A stretch of DNA of 64,000 nt from NCBI GenBank assembly GCA_964590075.1, contig CAZPXS010000004.1, forward strand, positions 134,141 to 198,140, read 5' to 3'. The DNA is from JAGDVO01 sp964590075 [NCBI: uncultured Aquificales bacterium]. GTDB taxonomy: Bacteria > Thermosulfidibacterota > Thermosulfidibacteria > Thermosulfidibacterales. The notes under the pieces were generated by a model. That model did not search any database and was not told the origin of the DNA. It saw only the letters and a list, made by a program, of their open reading frames with translations. A program made the translations under genes and the position numbers. Below, one piece after another: positions 10,274 through 18,236 of the stretch (the first letter of the stretch is position 1; the number at the start of each line of letters is the position of its first letter).

Positions 10274-10804
10274 TTAGGGTAATTTGTAACCTAAAGCTTC
10301 GGAGAGAGCGTATATGAAAAAGAGTATACCATCTATAGCTGAGAGTAGACCTGCTAATCTTGCAAAACCGTGTTTTCCTGTGTAGGCGGAAAGTGGTATA
10401 AGGATAGTGATGGGAACCAATAGACCGAACATGGCGGTTAGAAACACCTTACCTAGAGATACAAGATGCAAGGTCGCTCCTAAGAAGTAAAACGAAGTTA
10501 ATAAAACGGCGTGCTGGGTAACGATTCTGTTGGTACCATTGATTACGCCAAAGGCAAGGGCCCAAAGTAGGAAGATAAAAGCGGCAGCTGCCGTGGCTCC
10601 AAATATGTTACCCGATATTATAACGAATACCATAGCTATAGTTTCCATTATGGCAGCTGTTAAAAGTACATAACCAAAGTCCTTCACATCATGTCTCTTA
10701 CTCACACCAAGATCAACCATTCCAATAACCCATAGAACTATAGCTGCATCCCATATTAGAGTGTTCATTGCAACGTGTCCCATGTGCTTGAGTAGCTCTT
10801 CCAT
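10274..10804 (-). CDS. Six-helix membrane protein, probable SatP (GPR1/FUN34/YaaH) acetate/succinate transporter
   Basis: 176 residues, almost entirely membrane, with about six hydrophobic helices. Two segments resemble the SatP family: GNIFGATAAAAFIFLLWALA (compare GNTFGLTAF...FW in E. coli SatP) and the ending AGLLSAIDG...YALSEALG (compare AG..G...G...Y.A..E.L). The usual N-terminal NPAPLGL signature is not visible, so the family is a fair guess only; an AmiS/UreI-like channel is the alternative. GGAGGG precedes the ATG by 6 bases. One arm of a 16-bp inverted repeat lies just upstream of a TATAAA-like -10 (about 10833-10838), where a regulator could act. Confidence 0.6.
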   Translation of the reverse strand: MEELLKHMGHVAMNTLIWDAAIVLWVIGMVDLGVSKRHDVKDFGYVLLTAAIMETIAMVFVIISGNIFGATAAAAFIFLLWALAFGVINGTNRIVTQHAVLLTSFYFLGATLHLVSLGKVFLTAMFGLLVPITILIPLSAYTGKHGFARLAGLLSAIDGILFFIYALSEALGYKLP

Positions 10805-11006
10805 CTTTTCCCTCCTTTAAAAAGTCTTTTAATTTTATAAACAATCCACAGGTCTGGCCATCATAAAACCCTCATTTTAGTTACTACTCCTACCTAAACA
10901 TTTAACATTTCTAAACATCAATCCGCCATTAATTTATAATACACTGTTCTACTCTATAGAGTATATACTATGTTACTTGGTTTTGCCAAGATGGAATTTT
11001 TTAAAG
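10805..11006. other. Intergenic region upstream of the SatP-like gene, with the right repeat arm
   Basis: The 202 bases hold the SatP-like gene's SD (10811-10816), a TATAAA-like -10 on the minus strand, the repeat arm at 10843-10858, and an AT-rich stretch with the palindromes CTCTATAGAG (10952-10961) and CTTGGTTTTGCCAAG (10977-10991). The latter is a short hairpin a few bases after the epmA stop but lacks a clear U-tract in the epmA direction. No gene is supported here. Confidence 0.4.
10843..10858 (-). repeat. Right arm of the 16-bp inverted repeat, in the SatP-like promoter region
   Basis: On the minus strand this reads GCCAGACCTGTGGATT, identical to the + strand at 10249-10264. It lies immediately upstream of, and partly within, the spacer before the TATAAA-like -10 of the SatP-like gene, a typical place for an operator. 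The -35 region is poor, so activator-dependent or repressible transcription is possible. Confidence 0.7.
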
Positions 11007-11963
11007 TTAGATTAAATTGCGGTAGGGCTTGTGGATATCCTCTATCCCTTGAAAGAGCATAAATAGTCTATCTAGGCCAATTGCGCTACCTGTGGTAAGA
11101 CCGAGTTTAGCTATTGAATCGATAAATTCCCGATCTATGTATTTCTCATACTCTATTTGGTATCTCTTTTTTGCTTCCTTTAACATTCTGGATAGCTGTT
11201 TTTCTGGATCTATGTTTTCCGTGTTACCGTTCATAAGTTCAACACCTGCTAGAATAAGTTCAACCCTCTCAACAAGCCATGGTTTATCATCTTTCTCCTT
11301 CGCCATTACGCTAGAAAAGTATGGCCAATCTATGAGAAAAACCGGTACATCTATCCTACTTATAAACGGCTCAATTTCTTCTACGAAAAATAGCCAGAAA
11401 TCCTCTTCTTCTATGTCTTTAAGGGATTTGTTCTTTCTTTTCCCTATGAATTCCTCAAGCGATACAACTTCATAACTATCACCTATGATGGCCCTATTAC
11501 CCCTATAGGTTACCTCCCTTTTATTGTAAACTATTGACAGGAATTTTAATAGATCCATGGATAGCTCTATCAGTTTGAGGTAATTCTCTCCTCTCATGTA
11601 GAATTCCACAAGATCAAACTCTATGTTATGTAATTCATCTATAAAGGGTTCCTTTCTAAAGACCCTTGCTATTTGAAAAATCTTTTTAAGGTTACTACCT
11701 GCGAGTATCTTTTTCATGGTAATTTCTGGGGAAATATGGAGAAATAACCTTTGGCCTTTAAACTCTAATTCAAAGACTTCTATGTTAGGATCGAGCCCTG
11801 GGTATTTAGTGATATAAGGAGTATCTATCTCGATAAATCCCTTTTCCCTAAAGAAGCATCTAACCCTATCTTTAAATATACTCTTATCTATCAGAAGTTG
11901 TGTGATATCTTCAGTAACGTTTCTTCTCCTCAGACTCAAGGCAGTATATACATTTTGTTGCAA
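11007..11963 (-). CDS. epmA: EpmA (PoxA/GenX)-type lysyl-tRNA synthetase paralogue, EF-P lysine ligase
   Basis: Class II aaRS-like catalytic core without an anticodon-binding domain, the mark of EpmA, which attaches (R)-beta-lysine to elongation factor P. Visible motifs: motif 1 region FREKGFIEIDTP, motif 2 IARVFRKEP with EFDLVEFY, LILAGVELMNGN, and motif 3 TGSAIGLDRLFMLFQG. Neither efp nor epmB is in the window. The frame opens with TTG 11963, which overlaps dksA by 53 bases; TTG 11939 is an alternative start. The C-terminus ends soon after motif 3, as expected. Last gene of a cysE-dksA-epmA unit. Confidence 0.85.
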   Translation of the reverse strand: MQQNVYTALSLRRRNVTEDITQLLIDKSIFKDRVRCFFREKGFIEIDTPYITKYPGLDPNIEVFELEFKGQRLFLHISPEITMKKILAGSNLKKIFQIARVFRKEPFIDELHNIEFDLVEFYMRGENYLKLIELSMDLLKFLSIVYNKREVTYRGNRAIIGDSYEVVSLEEFIGKRKNKSLKDIEEEDFWLFFVEEIEPFISRIDVPVFLIDWPYFSSVMAKEKDDKPWLVERVELILAGVELMNGNTENIDPEKQLSRMLKEAKKRYQIEYEKYIDREFIDSIAKLGLTTGSAIGLDRLFMLFQGIEDIHKPYRNLI

Positions 11964-12270
11964 AGGGTTGAGCTAGTAACCTTGCTTCCTCTATCGGTTC
12001 ACCGCAGGCTTCGCAGTATCCGTATGTTCCTTCCTCGATCCTTCTTAAGGCTTCCTCTATCTGCTTTAATCTCGCCGCTTCCATACTTGATAGCACATTT
12101 GCTATATTTTCGAGTTCCAGTTGAGTTGCGCTATCGGTTTCATCCCCAACCGCCTGCTTATCTCTCAGCCTATCTCTCTCTTCAACTTCATTCTGTAACC
12201 TCTTCAATATCTTTATCTTTTCTTCCACGAGCATCTTTTTTATCTTTTCAATAGTCTCCTTGCTTAGCAC
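11911..12270 (-). CDS. dksA: DksA/TraR family zinc-finger transcription factor
   Basis: About 119 residues: an N-terminal coiled coil with the acidic DxxDxA loop (DETDSA), which in DksA reaches into the RNA polymerase secondary channel, and a C-terminal C4 zinc finger CEAC...CIYC. The family modulates transcription with ppGpp. GTG 12270 is preferred because GGAGGGG (12275-12281, minus strand) lies directly upstream; an in-frame TTG at 12297 would give nine more residues without an SD. It overlaps the cysE end by 23 bases and the epmA start. Confidence 0.88.
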   Translation of the reverse strand: MLSKETIEKIKKMLVEEKIKILKRLQNEVEERDRLRDKQAVGDETDSATQLELENIANVLSSMEAARLKQIEEALRRIEEGTYGYCEACGEPIEEARLLAQPFATKCIYCLESEEKKRY

Positions 12271-12988
12271 CTTCCCCTCCCGTTCTTTCTTTTTCAAACT
12301 CCTTTAACTTTTTCCTCAATTCCTCAATTTCACTCTTCATGTCACTCATCTCTTTCAGGATAGCTTTTATGGCTTCTACCAATGGATCGGGTAAAAGGTG
12401 GTGTTCAAGATCAACTCCCATAACGCTCAGTTTCTCCTTCTTGACAACCTTACCCGGTATGCCTACAACCGTTGAATTTGGTGGTACTTCCTTAACGACG
12501 ACGGAATTTGCCCCTATCCTTGAATTTTCTCCAACCGTAAATGGTCCCAAGACTTTAGCTCCAGCACCGATAACGACGTTTTTCTTTATAGTTGGGTGGC
12601 GCTTCTTCTTCTCTAAACTCACCCCTCCCAGAGTCACACCGTGGTATAGCGTCACATTATCCTCTATCTCTGCGGTTTCGCCTATAACAACACCCATACC
12701 GTGATCTATAAAGAAACCCTTTCCTATCTTTGCACCCGGATGTATTTCTATACCTGTTAAAAACCTGTTTATATGTGATAGTAACCTTGCTATTAGTTTA
12801 AAGTCGTTGATCCACAGAAAATGTGCTATTCTATGTAATATTATGGCATGAAAGCCGGGATAGCAAAGGATGACTTCGAGCTTACTTCTCGCCGCCGGAT
12901 CTCTCTCAAAGACAGCATTAAAGTCCGCTTTAAGAGTTTCCCATGCTCTTTTAAACTTTTCCCTTATCTCTGATATACCCTTTGCCAT
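12248..12988 (-). CDS. cysE: Serine O-acetyltransferase
   Basis: Makes O-acetylserine from serine and acetyl-CoA, the first step of cysteine synthesis. The N-terminal helical domain ([22 protein letters not shown]) is followed by a left-handed beta-helix of hexapeptide repeats, including [17 protein letters not shown] with the catalytic Asp-His and LYHGVTLGG, and a charged C-terminal helix. The frame extends up to ATG 13039, but a consensus TTGACA-17-TATATA promoter (13001-13029) lies inside that extension, so ATG 12988 is preferred; the transcript would then have a very short leader. It is the first gene of cysE-dksA-epmA. Confidence 0.92.
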   Translation of the reverse strand: MAKGISEIREKFKRAWETLKADFNAVFERDPAARSKLEVILCYPGFHAIILHRIAHFLWINDFKLIARLLSHINRFLTGIEIHPGAKIGKGFFIDHGMGVVIGETAEIEDNVTLYHGVTLGGVSLEKKKRHPTIKKNVVIGAGAKVLGPFTVGENSRIGANSVVVKEVPPNSTVVGIPGKVVKKEKLSVMGVDLEHHLLPDPLVEAIKAILKEMSDMKSEIEELRKKLKEFEKERTGGEGAKQGDY

Positions 12989-13000
12989 AGTGTTCAACCA

Positions 13001-13029
13001 TATATATGAATTTAAATTTATCCTGTCAA
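13001..13029 (-). promoter_or_regulatory. Sigma70-type promoter for cysE
   Basis: On the minus strand TTGACA (13024-13029) and TATATA (13001-13006) are separated by exactly 17 bases. The predicted start point, near 12994, is only about six bases before ATG 12988, so the mRNA would be nearly leaderless. The element overlaps the alternative upstream cysE extension. Confidence 0.65.
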
Positions 13030-13040
13030 GATCATCCATA

Positions 13041-13068
13041 TTGACCTATATATTGTTATTGATATACT
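13041..13068 (+). promoter_or_regulatory. Sigma70-type promoter for the DUF4388/Roadblock/GTPase module
   Basis: TTGACC (13041-13046), a 16-base spacer and TATACT (13063-13068) precede the gene starting at 13105, which has GGAGGGG at 13092-13098. It is back to back with the cysE promoter; the two -35 elements are only 11 bases apart, so divergent transcription may interfere. Confidence 0.6.
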
Positions 13069-13104
13069 TATCTTAATATCTGTCCTTAGGCGGAGGGGTG
13101 CATC

Positions 13105-14043
13105 ATGGTGCTACCGAAGGGAAAGGTTTTATACAAGAATCTTAAAACTAAGTATGTTAACGTTGAGGATCTTATTAAGGAGCTAAGGGACGATAGATTC
13201 AGCGGTTTCATCTCCGTAGACTTCGACGATGCAAGTGGTAACATCATATTTTCATCCGGTAATGTGGTGGGAGCTTTTTGCGATTTTCCTTGCGATGATC
13301 CTGTTAAGGAACTTATAAGAAGGTCAAAAAGGCCTGGAATTATAAACGTCTATACCTTACCCGACGAGATTGTATTAGTTATTTCGAGTGTTTTTGACGG
13401 GGAAGTGTTATGGAAGGACCTTCCGTCTTATGTGTTGGATTTTGATAAATTTCTCTCCTATTTGGAGGATGTTGGTTTTACCGGAGTTGTTGATTTAGAG
13501 AATAAAAAGAAGCTTGTTAAGGCATCCATTTATTACTACGAGGGTGTTAAGGTTGATACCGTTTTTGAGGATTCTGCCGATGTTTATAGTTCGGATGTTG
13601 CGGAGGAGAGGGTAAGGGAGATAATAGGTTTAGCCGATACTTTCGTCTCCGTATTGAGGGAAAGGAGGGAGAGGGTAGGCTCAAGGGTTTCCATCCCATT
13701 AACCTACCAGGATATAAGTAACTTCCTTTCCGAGGTATACAGGAACCTCGTTTTGGCGATAGGTGAAAAGGCTGTTAGATTAGCCTTTAGAAAGGTATTT
13801 CTTACACTTACAGAAAAGTATCCTTTCCTTGATCCCTTCGATCCTCTTGTGTACTTTAACGATAGTGGTATACTTGTTATAGATGACTCTGTGTCTATCT
13901 ATGATTTAATAGAGGCGATGAAGGAGACTTTTATGCTATTGAGGAACGAACTCGGTGATAAGAACTACGTTTTGCTGAATACCTATAGTGATTATGTTAA
14001 TAAGAATGAGGGGATAAGACTTTTTGAGGAGGCCTTCAAGTAG
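13105..14043 (+). CDS. DUF4388 (PATAN)-like protein of the MglA/MglB-type module
   Basis: 312 residues. Two stretches resemble DUF4388/PATAN repeats, with the sequence FSGFISVDFDDASGNIIFSS then GNVVGAFCD (about 32-60), and FTGVVDL...ASIYYYEGVKVDTVF (about 124-154). The C-terminal half (about 190-312) is helical with no motif I recognise. No signal peptide or membrane helix. PATAN-type proteins are often partners of Roadblock proteins and small Ras-like GTPases, and exactly those follow, 20 bases downstream. Probably a scaffold or effector for the GTPase switch; that role is inferred from context. Domain assignment is moderate. Confidence 0.55.
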   Translation: MVLPKGKVLYKNLKTKYVNVEDLIKELRDDRFSGFISVDFDDASGNIIFSSGNVVGAFCDFPCDDPVKELIRRSKRPGIINVYTLPDEIVLVISSVFDGEVLWKDLPSYVLDFDKFLSYLEDVGFTGVVDLENKKKLVKASIYYYEGVKVDTVFEDSADVYSSDVAEERVREIIGLADTFVSVLRERRERVGSRVSIPLTYQDISNFLSEVYRNLVLAIGEKAVRLAFRKVFLTLTEKYPFLDPFDPLVYFNDSGILVIDDSVSIYDLIEAMKETFMLLRNELGDKNYVLLNTYSDYVNKNEGIRLFEEAFK

Positions 14044-14063
14044 AATTTTTCTGGGGTAAAGGG

Positions 14064-14585
14064 ATGATAGTGGATGAGACTATAGTTTCAAGTCTAAAAG
14101 AGATACTGGGGGATTTTTTAAAGAAGAGTGAGGCTAAGGCTGTATGTTTCGTAGATGAAGGTGGTAGACCTATAGTTAGTGTTGTCAGGGATGAACAGGT
14201 GGAAAAGAGTATCGTTAAACTTTCGGTTCTTGTAGCAGGAAGCTTCTATGCTTCTAAGAGTTTGATGGAGAGTCTAAATGCCAACTTGAGTTTTTTTAGT
14301 ATTGAAGGTGAGGGAGGTCTCACGGTCTTTGTGAGAAATATGTCCGGTAAATTGGTATTTTCCATACATTCTGGTGATGTTCAATCCGCTATAGTGAAGT
14401 TGTATATCAACCAGCTTGTAAAGAGACTTGAAAAGGTGATGGAGGGGGTAGAGGAATTTAAGCCTCAGGAACAAAGGATATTGGTATCTGATAGTGTAGT
14501 ATCTCCAAGGGTCGGAAAAAAGAGTGAGTCCGATCCTATAGATGAACTCAGGGAGTTACTGAAAGGGATAGTTGAGGATAAGTAG
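14064..14585 (+). CDS. Roadblock/LC7 domain protein (MglB-like)
   Basis: 173 residues. The Roadblock/LC7 fold covers about 1-130: helix SLKEILGDFLKKSE, then AVCFVDEGGRPIVSVV, a long helix LVAGSFYASKSLMESL, then GGLTVFVRNMSGKLVFSI. In MglB-type proteins this dimeric fold is the GTPase-activating partner of an MglA GTPase. A charged linker (about 140-173) carries a short tail that may bind a partner. It ends where the GTPase gene starts (1-base overlap), so the two are translationally coupled. Confidence 0.75.
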   Translation: MIVDETIVSSLKEILGDFLKKSEAKAVCFVDEGGRPIVSVVRDEQVEKSIVKLSVLVAGSFYASKSLMESLNANLSFFSIEGEGGLTVFVRNMSGKLVFSIHSGDVQSAIVKLYINQLVKRLEKVMEGVEEFKPQEQRILVSDSVVSPRVGKKSESDPIDELRELLKGIVEDK

Positions 14586-15151
14586 TGATAGTAGACAATT
14601 ATAATAGAGAGATAAAAGTCAAGATACTATACTGGGGTCCTACTGGTAGTGGTAAGACCACTAATTTGCTCCATCTATCTAAGCTTGGTAGGATTGAGCC
14701 CACCCTTATGCTTGATAGATCTGGTAGCACGGTCTACTTTGATCTTCTCATCGTAGAGGAGGAGTGGCGTAACTATAAGATTATCTACACTATATTTGCC
14801 AGTTGTGGTCAGGACTACTACGCACCACTGAGGAAACTTATAATGGAAAAGGTAGATTTTGTCGTTTTTGTTTTGGATTCAAAGAAAGGTCGCCTGGAAG
14901 AGAATGTTGCGAGTTTTAATGAGCTCATCTCGCTTGTTGGTAGTGATGTTCCGATTCTGATTCAGGCTAACAAAAGGGATCTCGAGGATAAATTATCCCT
15001 GGATGAGATAAAGGATGCTATTGGTGATAACTATAGTGTCATTGAGGCCATAGCCATAGATGGGGTGGGTGTGAATGAGACCTTCTCCACGGTAAGGGAT
15101 TCTGTAAAACTCATGTTGTCCACCCTTCTAAAGGGGAGAGATAATCTTTGA
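14585..15151 (+). CDS. MglA-type small Ras-like GTPase
   Basis: 188 residues. P-loop GPTGSGKTTN at 18-27; a switch-II-like ASCGQDYY replaces the canonical DxxGQ, as in MglA-family GTPases (VPGQ-type), so intrinsic hydrolysis is expected to be slow and helped by the Roadblock partner; NKRDL is the guanine-specificity motif. GTG 14585 overlaps the MglB-like stop. MglA/MglB pairs control polarity and motility in myxobacteria and Thermus-group bacteria; whether this copy sets polarity here is unknown. No motility genes are nearby; a porin gene follows under its own promoter. Confidence 0.8.
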   Translation: MIVDNYNREIKVKILYWGPTGSGKTTNLLHLSKLGRIEPTLMLDRSGSTVYFDLLIVEEEWRNYKIIYTIFASCGQDYYAPLRKLIMEKVDFVVFVLDSKKGRLEENVASFNELISLVGSDVPILIQANKRDLEDKLSLDEIKDAIGDNYSVIEAIAIDGVGVNETFSTVRDSVKLMLSTLLKGRDNL

Positions 15152-15193
15152 ATAACACTATTTTATAAAATTTAATTTCGGAGGCTTAGCATA

Positions 15194-15222
15194 TTGACAA
15201 TGGCTTCTTTATGGAATATAAA
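15194..15222 (+). promoter_or_regulatory. Strong sigma70-type promoter for the porin gene
   Basis: TTGACA (15194-15199), a 17-base spacer and TATAAA (15217-15222). A leader of about 100 bases follows before the porin ATG, containing a GGAGG-preceded small ORF. A near-consensus promoter fits an abundant outer-membrane protein. Confidence 0.75.
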
Positions 15223-15262
15223 TTTTTAAGAGTGCTCAAAATCAAAGTTAAAGGAGGTGGGA

Positions 15263-15331
15263 GTGGGAGTGTTAGAAATTTGCTTGAAAGAGTTTAAGAA
15301 GACAAAAAAGAGTAGGGAGGTGGAAGGATGA
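15263..15331 (+). CDS. Possible 22-residue leader peptide upstream of the porin
   Basis: GTG 15263 lies 5 bases after GGAGG (15253-15257) and opens a 22-codon frame rich in Lys/Glu that ends in TGA at 15329-15331, overlapping the porin ATG (ATGA). In-frame GTG codons at 15257 and 15269 are alternatives. The good SD and the exact ATGA junction suggest translational coupling, but the peptide has no recognisable similarity and could be chance, because the stretch also contains the porin's own SD. Confidence 0.3.
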   Translation: MGVLEICLKEFKKTKKSREVEG

Positions 15332-16950
15332 GTTGGAAGAGGTGGTTGGTAGGTTTAACGGTTGGTACCCTATTGGGTGCTAGCGTGGCAAGTGCTGGAG
15401 TTTTATCCGTCAAGATCCCCACTCAGAGTGGTATCGAGGTTCAGTTTGGTATGATCCATGAGTTTAGTGTTAACTACGCTAACGAGTACGATTTTATGAA
15501 GGACTATAGGTTTGATAAGACTAATAAGAATGAGTGGGAGACTTTCTTAGCGGATCCCGAGGGTACGGTAAGGGGAGACTACTGGGCCCATATGGTTTAC
15601 TTCCCAATTGACTTTGTCAAGAAGGATCAGTGGAAGGTTCATCTACTCATGTCCTATAAGCAGGGTAGAATGGCAGGTACCACTACTGAACTAAATGTCG
15701 ATCAGGCTGGTGTAGATAGTGATAGGTGGAGAGTTGAGAGAGCCTACTTTGAGTTCAAACTCCCGATAGCTATCTGTGATCTAAATAGCTATATCGGTGT
15801 CGGTCATGATGTTTGGGATCTTGACAAGGAAACCGGTGGTTTGATCTATCTCGATGATGATCCTGGTATCAGATGGTACGGTAACTACAAGAAGTTCTCC
15901 TGGGACTTCAAGTGGGTGAGAAAGGCGGAAAGAACCGACCAGGTTACTTTTGGATTCGATAGTAATAGGGAGATATATCTTTTGAAACTTGCCTATGATT
16001 TAGCTCCCGAGTTCAAGCCGAGACTCTATCTTGGATGGGATAGGGATGGTGGTAACAATGGAAATGACACAGGTTTCTTTGGTAAGTATGATTATGGCTA
16101 TGATATCTATTATGCGGGATTAGGTGCCGTTGGAACCATCGGTCCTGTTATGTATCAGTTAGAGGGTGTATACCAGGGTGGTAGTGTCCACTATACTGAG
16201 AATAGTACTGTTGGCTCTATTAACCCAAGGAGTGTAAAGGCCTGGGCGGCTCTTGCCAACTTCCAGATCGATCTTGCAAAATGGGTACCTTCTCTCAATA
16301 AGTTCGTGATCGGCCTTGGTGGTCTCTACGCAAGTGGTGACGATGACCCCTATGACAAGGACATGAAAGGATTCACCGGTTCCGTTACCGCAACTAGGTT
16401 CTTCCCCGCCTGGGAGCTTGGAACTCTTCCAGTACACGGTGCTAACGAGCAGAGAACCTTAGGTACAACTATATATAGCTGGTTACCCGTTAACCTCGGC
16501 GTTGGTCCAAGAATAGGTGGTGTTTTAGGTAGCAATAATGCCTATGGTATCAATCCCGGTTTGATAGCAGGGGTTCTCTCTATAAACTGGGCTATCACAC
16601 CGAAGTTGAACGCTAAAGCCCTCGTCAAGTACCTGAGATGGGACGATACCGCTCCAATAGCTGCTTACTATGTAGCTAAGAGCTATGGTACGATGGATGG
16701 TAAGAAAAAGATTAAGAAAAAGATAATAGCAACCTATTATGGTGGTAAATCAATAGATATCGATGAGGAGATCGGTTGGGAGGCTGACTTACTCCTTACC
16801 TACAAGCTCTACGATGAGGTTACGCTATTTGCCGGTGCAAGTGTCCTCTTCCCAGGTAACGGTATAGATGATATCAACGCTATAAGGTTCGGTAAGAGAG
16901 ATTCCGACGAGGCTTACCACATCCAGGCTGGTGTAAGGTTCCTATTCTAG
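15328..16950 (+). CDS. Outer-membrane beta-barrel porin
   Basis: 540 residues. A signal peptide (MSWKRWLVGLTVGTLLGASV, cleavage likely after ASA near 23) is followed by alternating hydrophobic/aromatic strands typical of a large barrel, and the protein ends in phenylalanine (HIQAGVRFLF), the outer-membrane insertion signal. The sequence resembles porins of thermophilic chemolithotrophs in general layout; substrate unknown. Codon use is strongly biased and the promoter is near consensus, so it is probably highly expressed. GGAGGTGGAAGG precedes the ATG. A strong terminator follows. Confidence 0.8.
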   Translation: MSWKRWLVGLTVGTLLGASVASAGVLSVKIPTQSGIEVQFGMIHEFSVNYANEYDFMKDYRFDKTNKNEWETFLADPEGTVRGDYWAHMVYFPIDFVKKDQWKVHLLMSYKQGRMAGTTTELNVDQAGVDSDRWRVERAYFEFKLPIAICDLNSYIGVGHDVWDLDKETGGLIYLDDDPGIRWYGNYKKFSWDFKWVRKAERTDQVTFGFDSNREIYLLKLAYDLAPEFKPRLYLGWDRDGGNNGNDTGFFGKYDYGYDIYYAGLGAVGTIGPVMYQLEGVYQGGSVHYTENSTVGSINPRSVKAWAALANFQIDLAKWVPSLNKFVIGLGGLYASGDDDPYDKDMKGFTGSVTATRFFPAWELGTLPVHGANEQRTLGTTIYSWLPVNLGVGPRIGGVLGSNNAYGINPGLIAGVLSINWAITPKLNAKALVKYLRWDDTAPIAAYYVAKSYGTMDGKKKIKKKIIATYYGGKSIDIDEEIGWEADLLLTYKLYDEVTLFAGASVLFPGNGIDDINAIRFGKRDSDEAYHIQAGVRFLF

Positions 16951-16951
16951 T

Positions 16952-17005
16952 AAAAAAAAAAAATCAAGGGGGTATCCCGATCCGGGATACCCCCTTTTAT
17001 TTTTT
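16952..17005 (+). terminator. Bidirectional intrinsic terminator between porin and rlmD
   Basis: A perfect 12-bp stem (GGGGGTATCCCG at 16968-16979 with CGGGATACCCCC at 16983-16994) and a 3-base loop, with a T-run to 17005 on the right and an A-run at 16952-16963 on the left. It can end both the porin transcript (+) and the hisS-aspS-rlmD transcript (-). Confidence 0.93.
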
Positions 17006-17009
17006 GATA

Positions 17010-18236
17010 CTATCTTTCAAGTAGGGTAACCGATTCAATGTGGTATGTCTGGGGAAACATATCTATAAGCCAAATTTTTTTCAATCTGTAACCTAGTTTA
17101 GCTATGTCCCTACTTAGTGTGGATGGGTTACAGGAAACATATATAATCCTATGAGGAGCCAAATCCTTTAACCCTTTTATTACCCTTTCCGTTAATCCAA
17201 CCCTTGGTGGATCAACGATAACCACATCGAACCCCCGAGAATCCCTATTCTCTATGAACTCCTCAACATCTCTATTTATAACCTCTACGTTATCGCCCTT
17301 CACATCCTCCAGCATCCTTACCGCCCTTTTATCTATCTCCACGGCAACTATGCTTTTTGCCTTCTTCGAAAGAGGAACGGTGAATGTGCCACTACCCGCG
17401 AAGAGTTCAAGGACTCTTGTTCCCTCATCGACAAGATCTAATACTATCCTAACGAGATCCTCCGTTAGATATAGATTCGACTGGAAGAAGGAAAAATAAT
17501 CGTACCTTACCTCACTATCCATAATACTATCCCTGAGGTAACTCTTACCCAGGGTGCTATACTTACCAGGGTAGAATATCCTTAGACCTACCTTTACCTT
17601 TAGTTCCTCCTCAAGTTGATGGAATATATCGTGTATCTCCCTTATCTTATCCATCGCCCTTATACCAACTATAACCCAGTCTTTTCTATTTGACTCCCCT
17701 AGAAAGATTTCCTTTCCCTTCTTAAGTACACTCCTATAGGAGTATAGTACTAGTAACGCCTTCTCCAGATTCTCCGTTAGTATCCTACATCTTCCTATAG
17801 GTACTAGCTTCTCACTTTTTGCCATCCTGAAACCTATTACCCTATTTTCCACAAATAGCTTAGCCCTTCTTCTATACCTTACCTCCGGTCCTGTTATAAC
17901 ACCTTCAAATTCTACGTCTTCCTTTAGGTTTCTTACCAGTTCCCTCTTTACTATCCTTATCTTTTCCTCCACCTGGATTTTGTAATCTACACATAAGAAC
18001 TGACACCCACCACACCTGCCAAAGACCTCACATTCAGGATCTATTCTGTATGGCGATCCCTCTATTATCTCCACTATTTCACCAAAGGCGTACTGATTCT
18101 TCTCATCAACGATTTTAATCCTCAACCTATCCCTAGGTGCCGAAAGTGGTACGAAAACTACCTTACCGTTACTCAACCTACCATAACCGTATCCACCATA
18201 GGCCAAACCCTCTATCTCTACGATCTCTTCCATCAT
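17010..18236 (-). CDS. rlmD: TrmA/RlmD-family (uracil-5-)-methyltransferase, probable 23S rRNA m5U methylase
   Basis: 408 residues: an N-terminal TRAM domain (AYGGYGYGRL...PRDRLRIKI, 1-60), an iron-sulfur cluster cysteine cluster (C69, C75, C78, plus a later Cys near 152), then a Rossmann methyltransferase with VLELFAGSGTFT, the DPPR motif and the catalytic cysteine in YVSCNPSTL. The family methylates uracil-5 of 23S rRNA (U1939 by RlmD, U747 by RlmC) or of tRNA; the exact site cannot be told from sequence alone. The start overlaps the lipoprotein gene end by 4 bases. Confidence 0.88.
   Translation of the reverse strand: MMEEIVEIEGLAYGGYGYGRLSNGKVVFVPLSAPRDRLRIKIVDEKNQYAFGEIVEIIEGSPYRIDPECEVFGRCGGCQFLCVDYKIQVEEKIRIVKRELVRNLKEDVEFEGVITGPEVRYRRRAKLFVENRVIGFRMAKSEKLVPIGRCRILTENLEKALLVLYSYRSVLKKGKEIFLGESNRKDWVIVGIRAMDKIREIHDIFHQLEEELKVKVGLRIFYPGKYSTLGKSYLRDSIMDSEVRYDYFSFFQSNLYLTEDLVRIVLDLVDEGTRVLELFAGSGTFTVPLSKKAKSIVAVEIDKRAVRMLEDVKGDNVEVINRDVEEFIENRDSRGFDVVIVDPPRVGLTERVIKGLKDLAPHRIIYVSCNPSTLSRDIAKLGYRLKKIWLIDMFPQTYHIESVTLLER

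Noticed and set aside
10977-10991. CTTGGTTTTGCCAAG hairpin as epmA terminator
   Set aside because: A 5-bp stem with no U-tract in the direction of epmA transcription is too weak to call.
12989-13039. Upstream extension of cysE to ATG 13039
   Set aside because: A consensus promoter lies within the extension and homologous serine acetyltransferases start later; kept as an alternative only.
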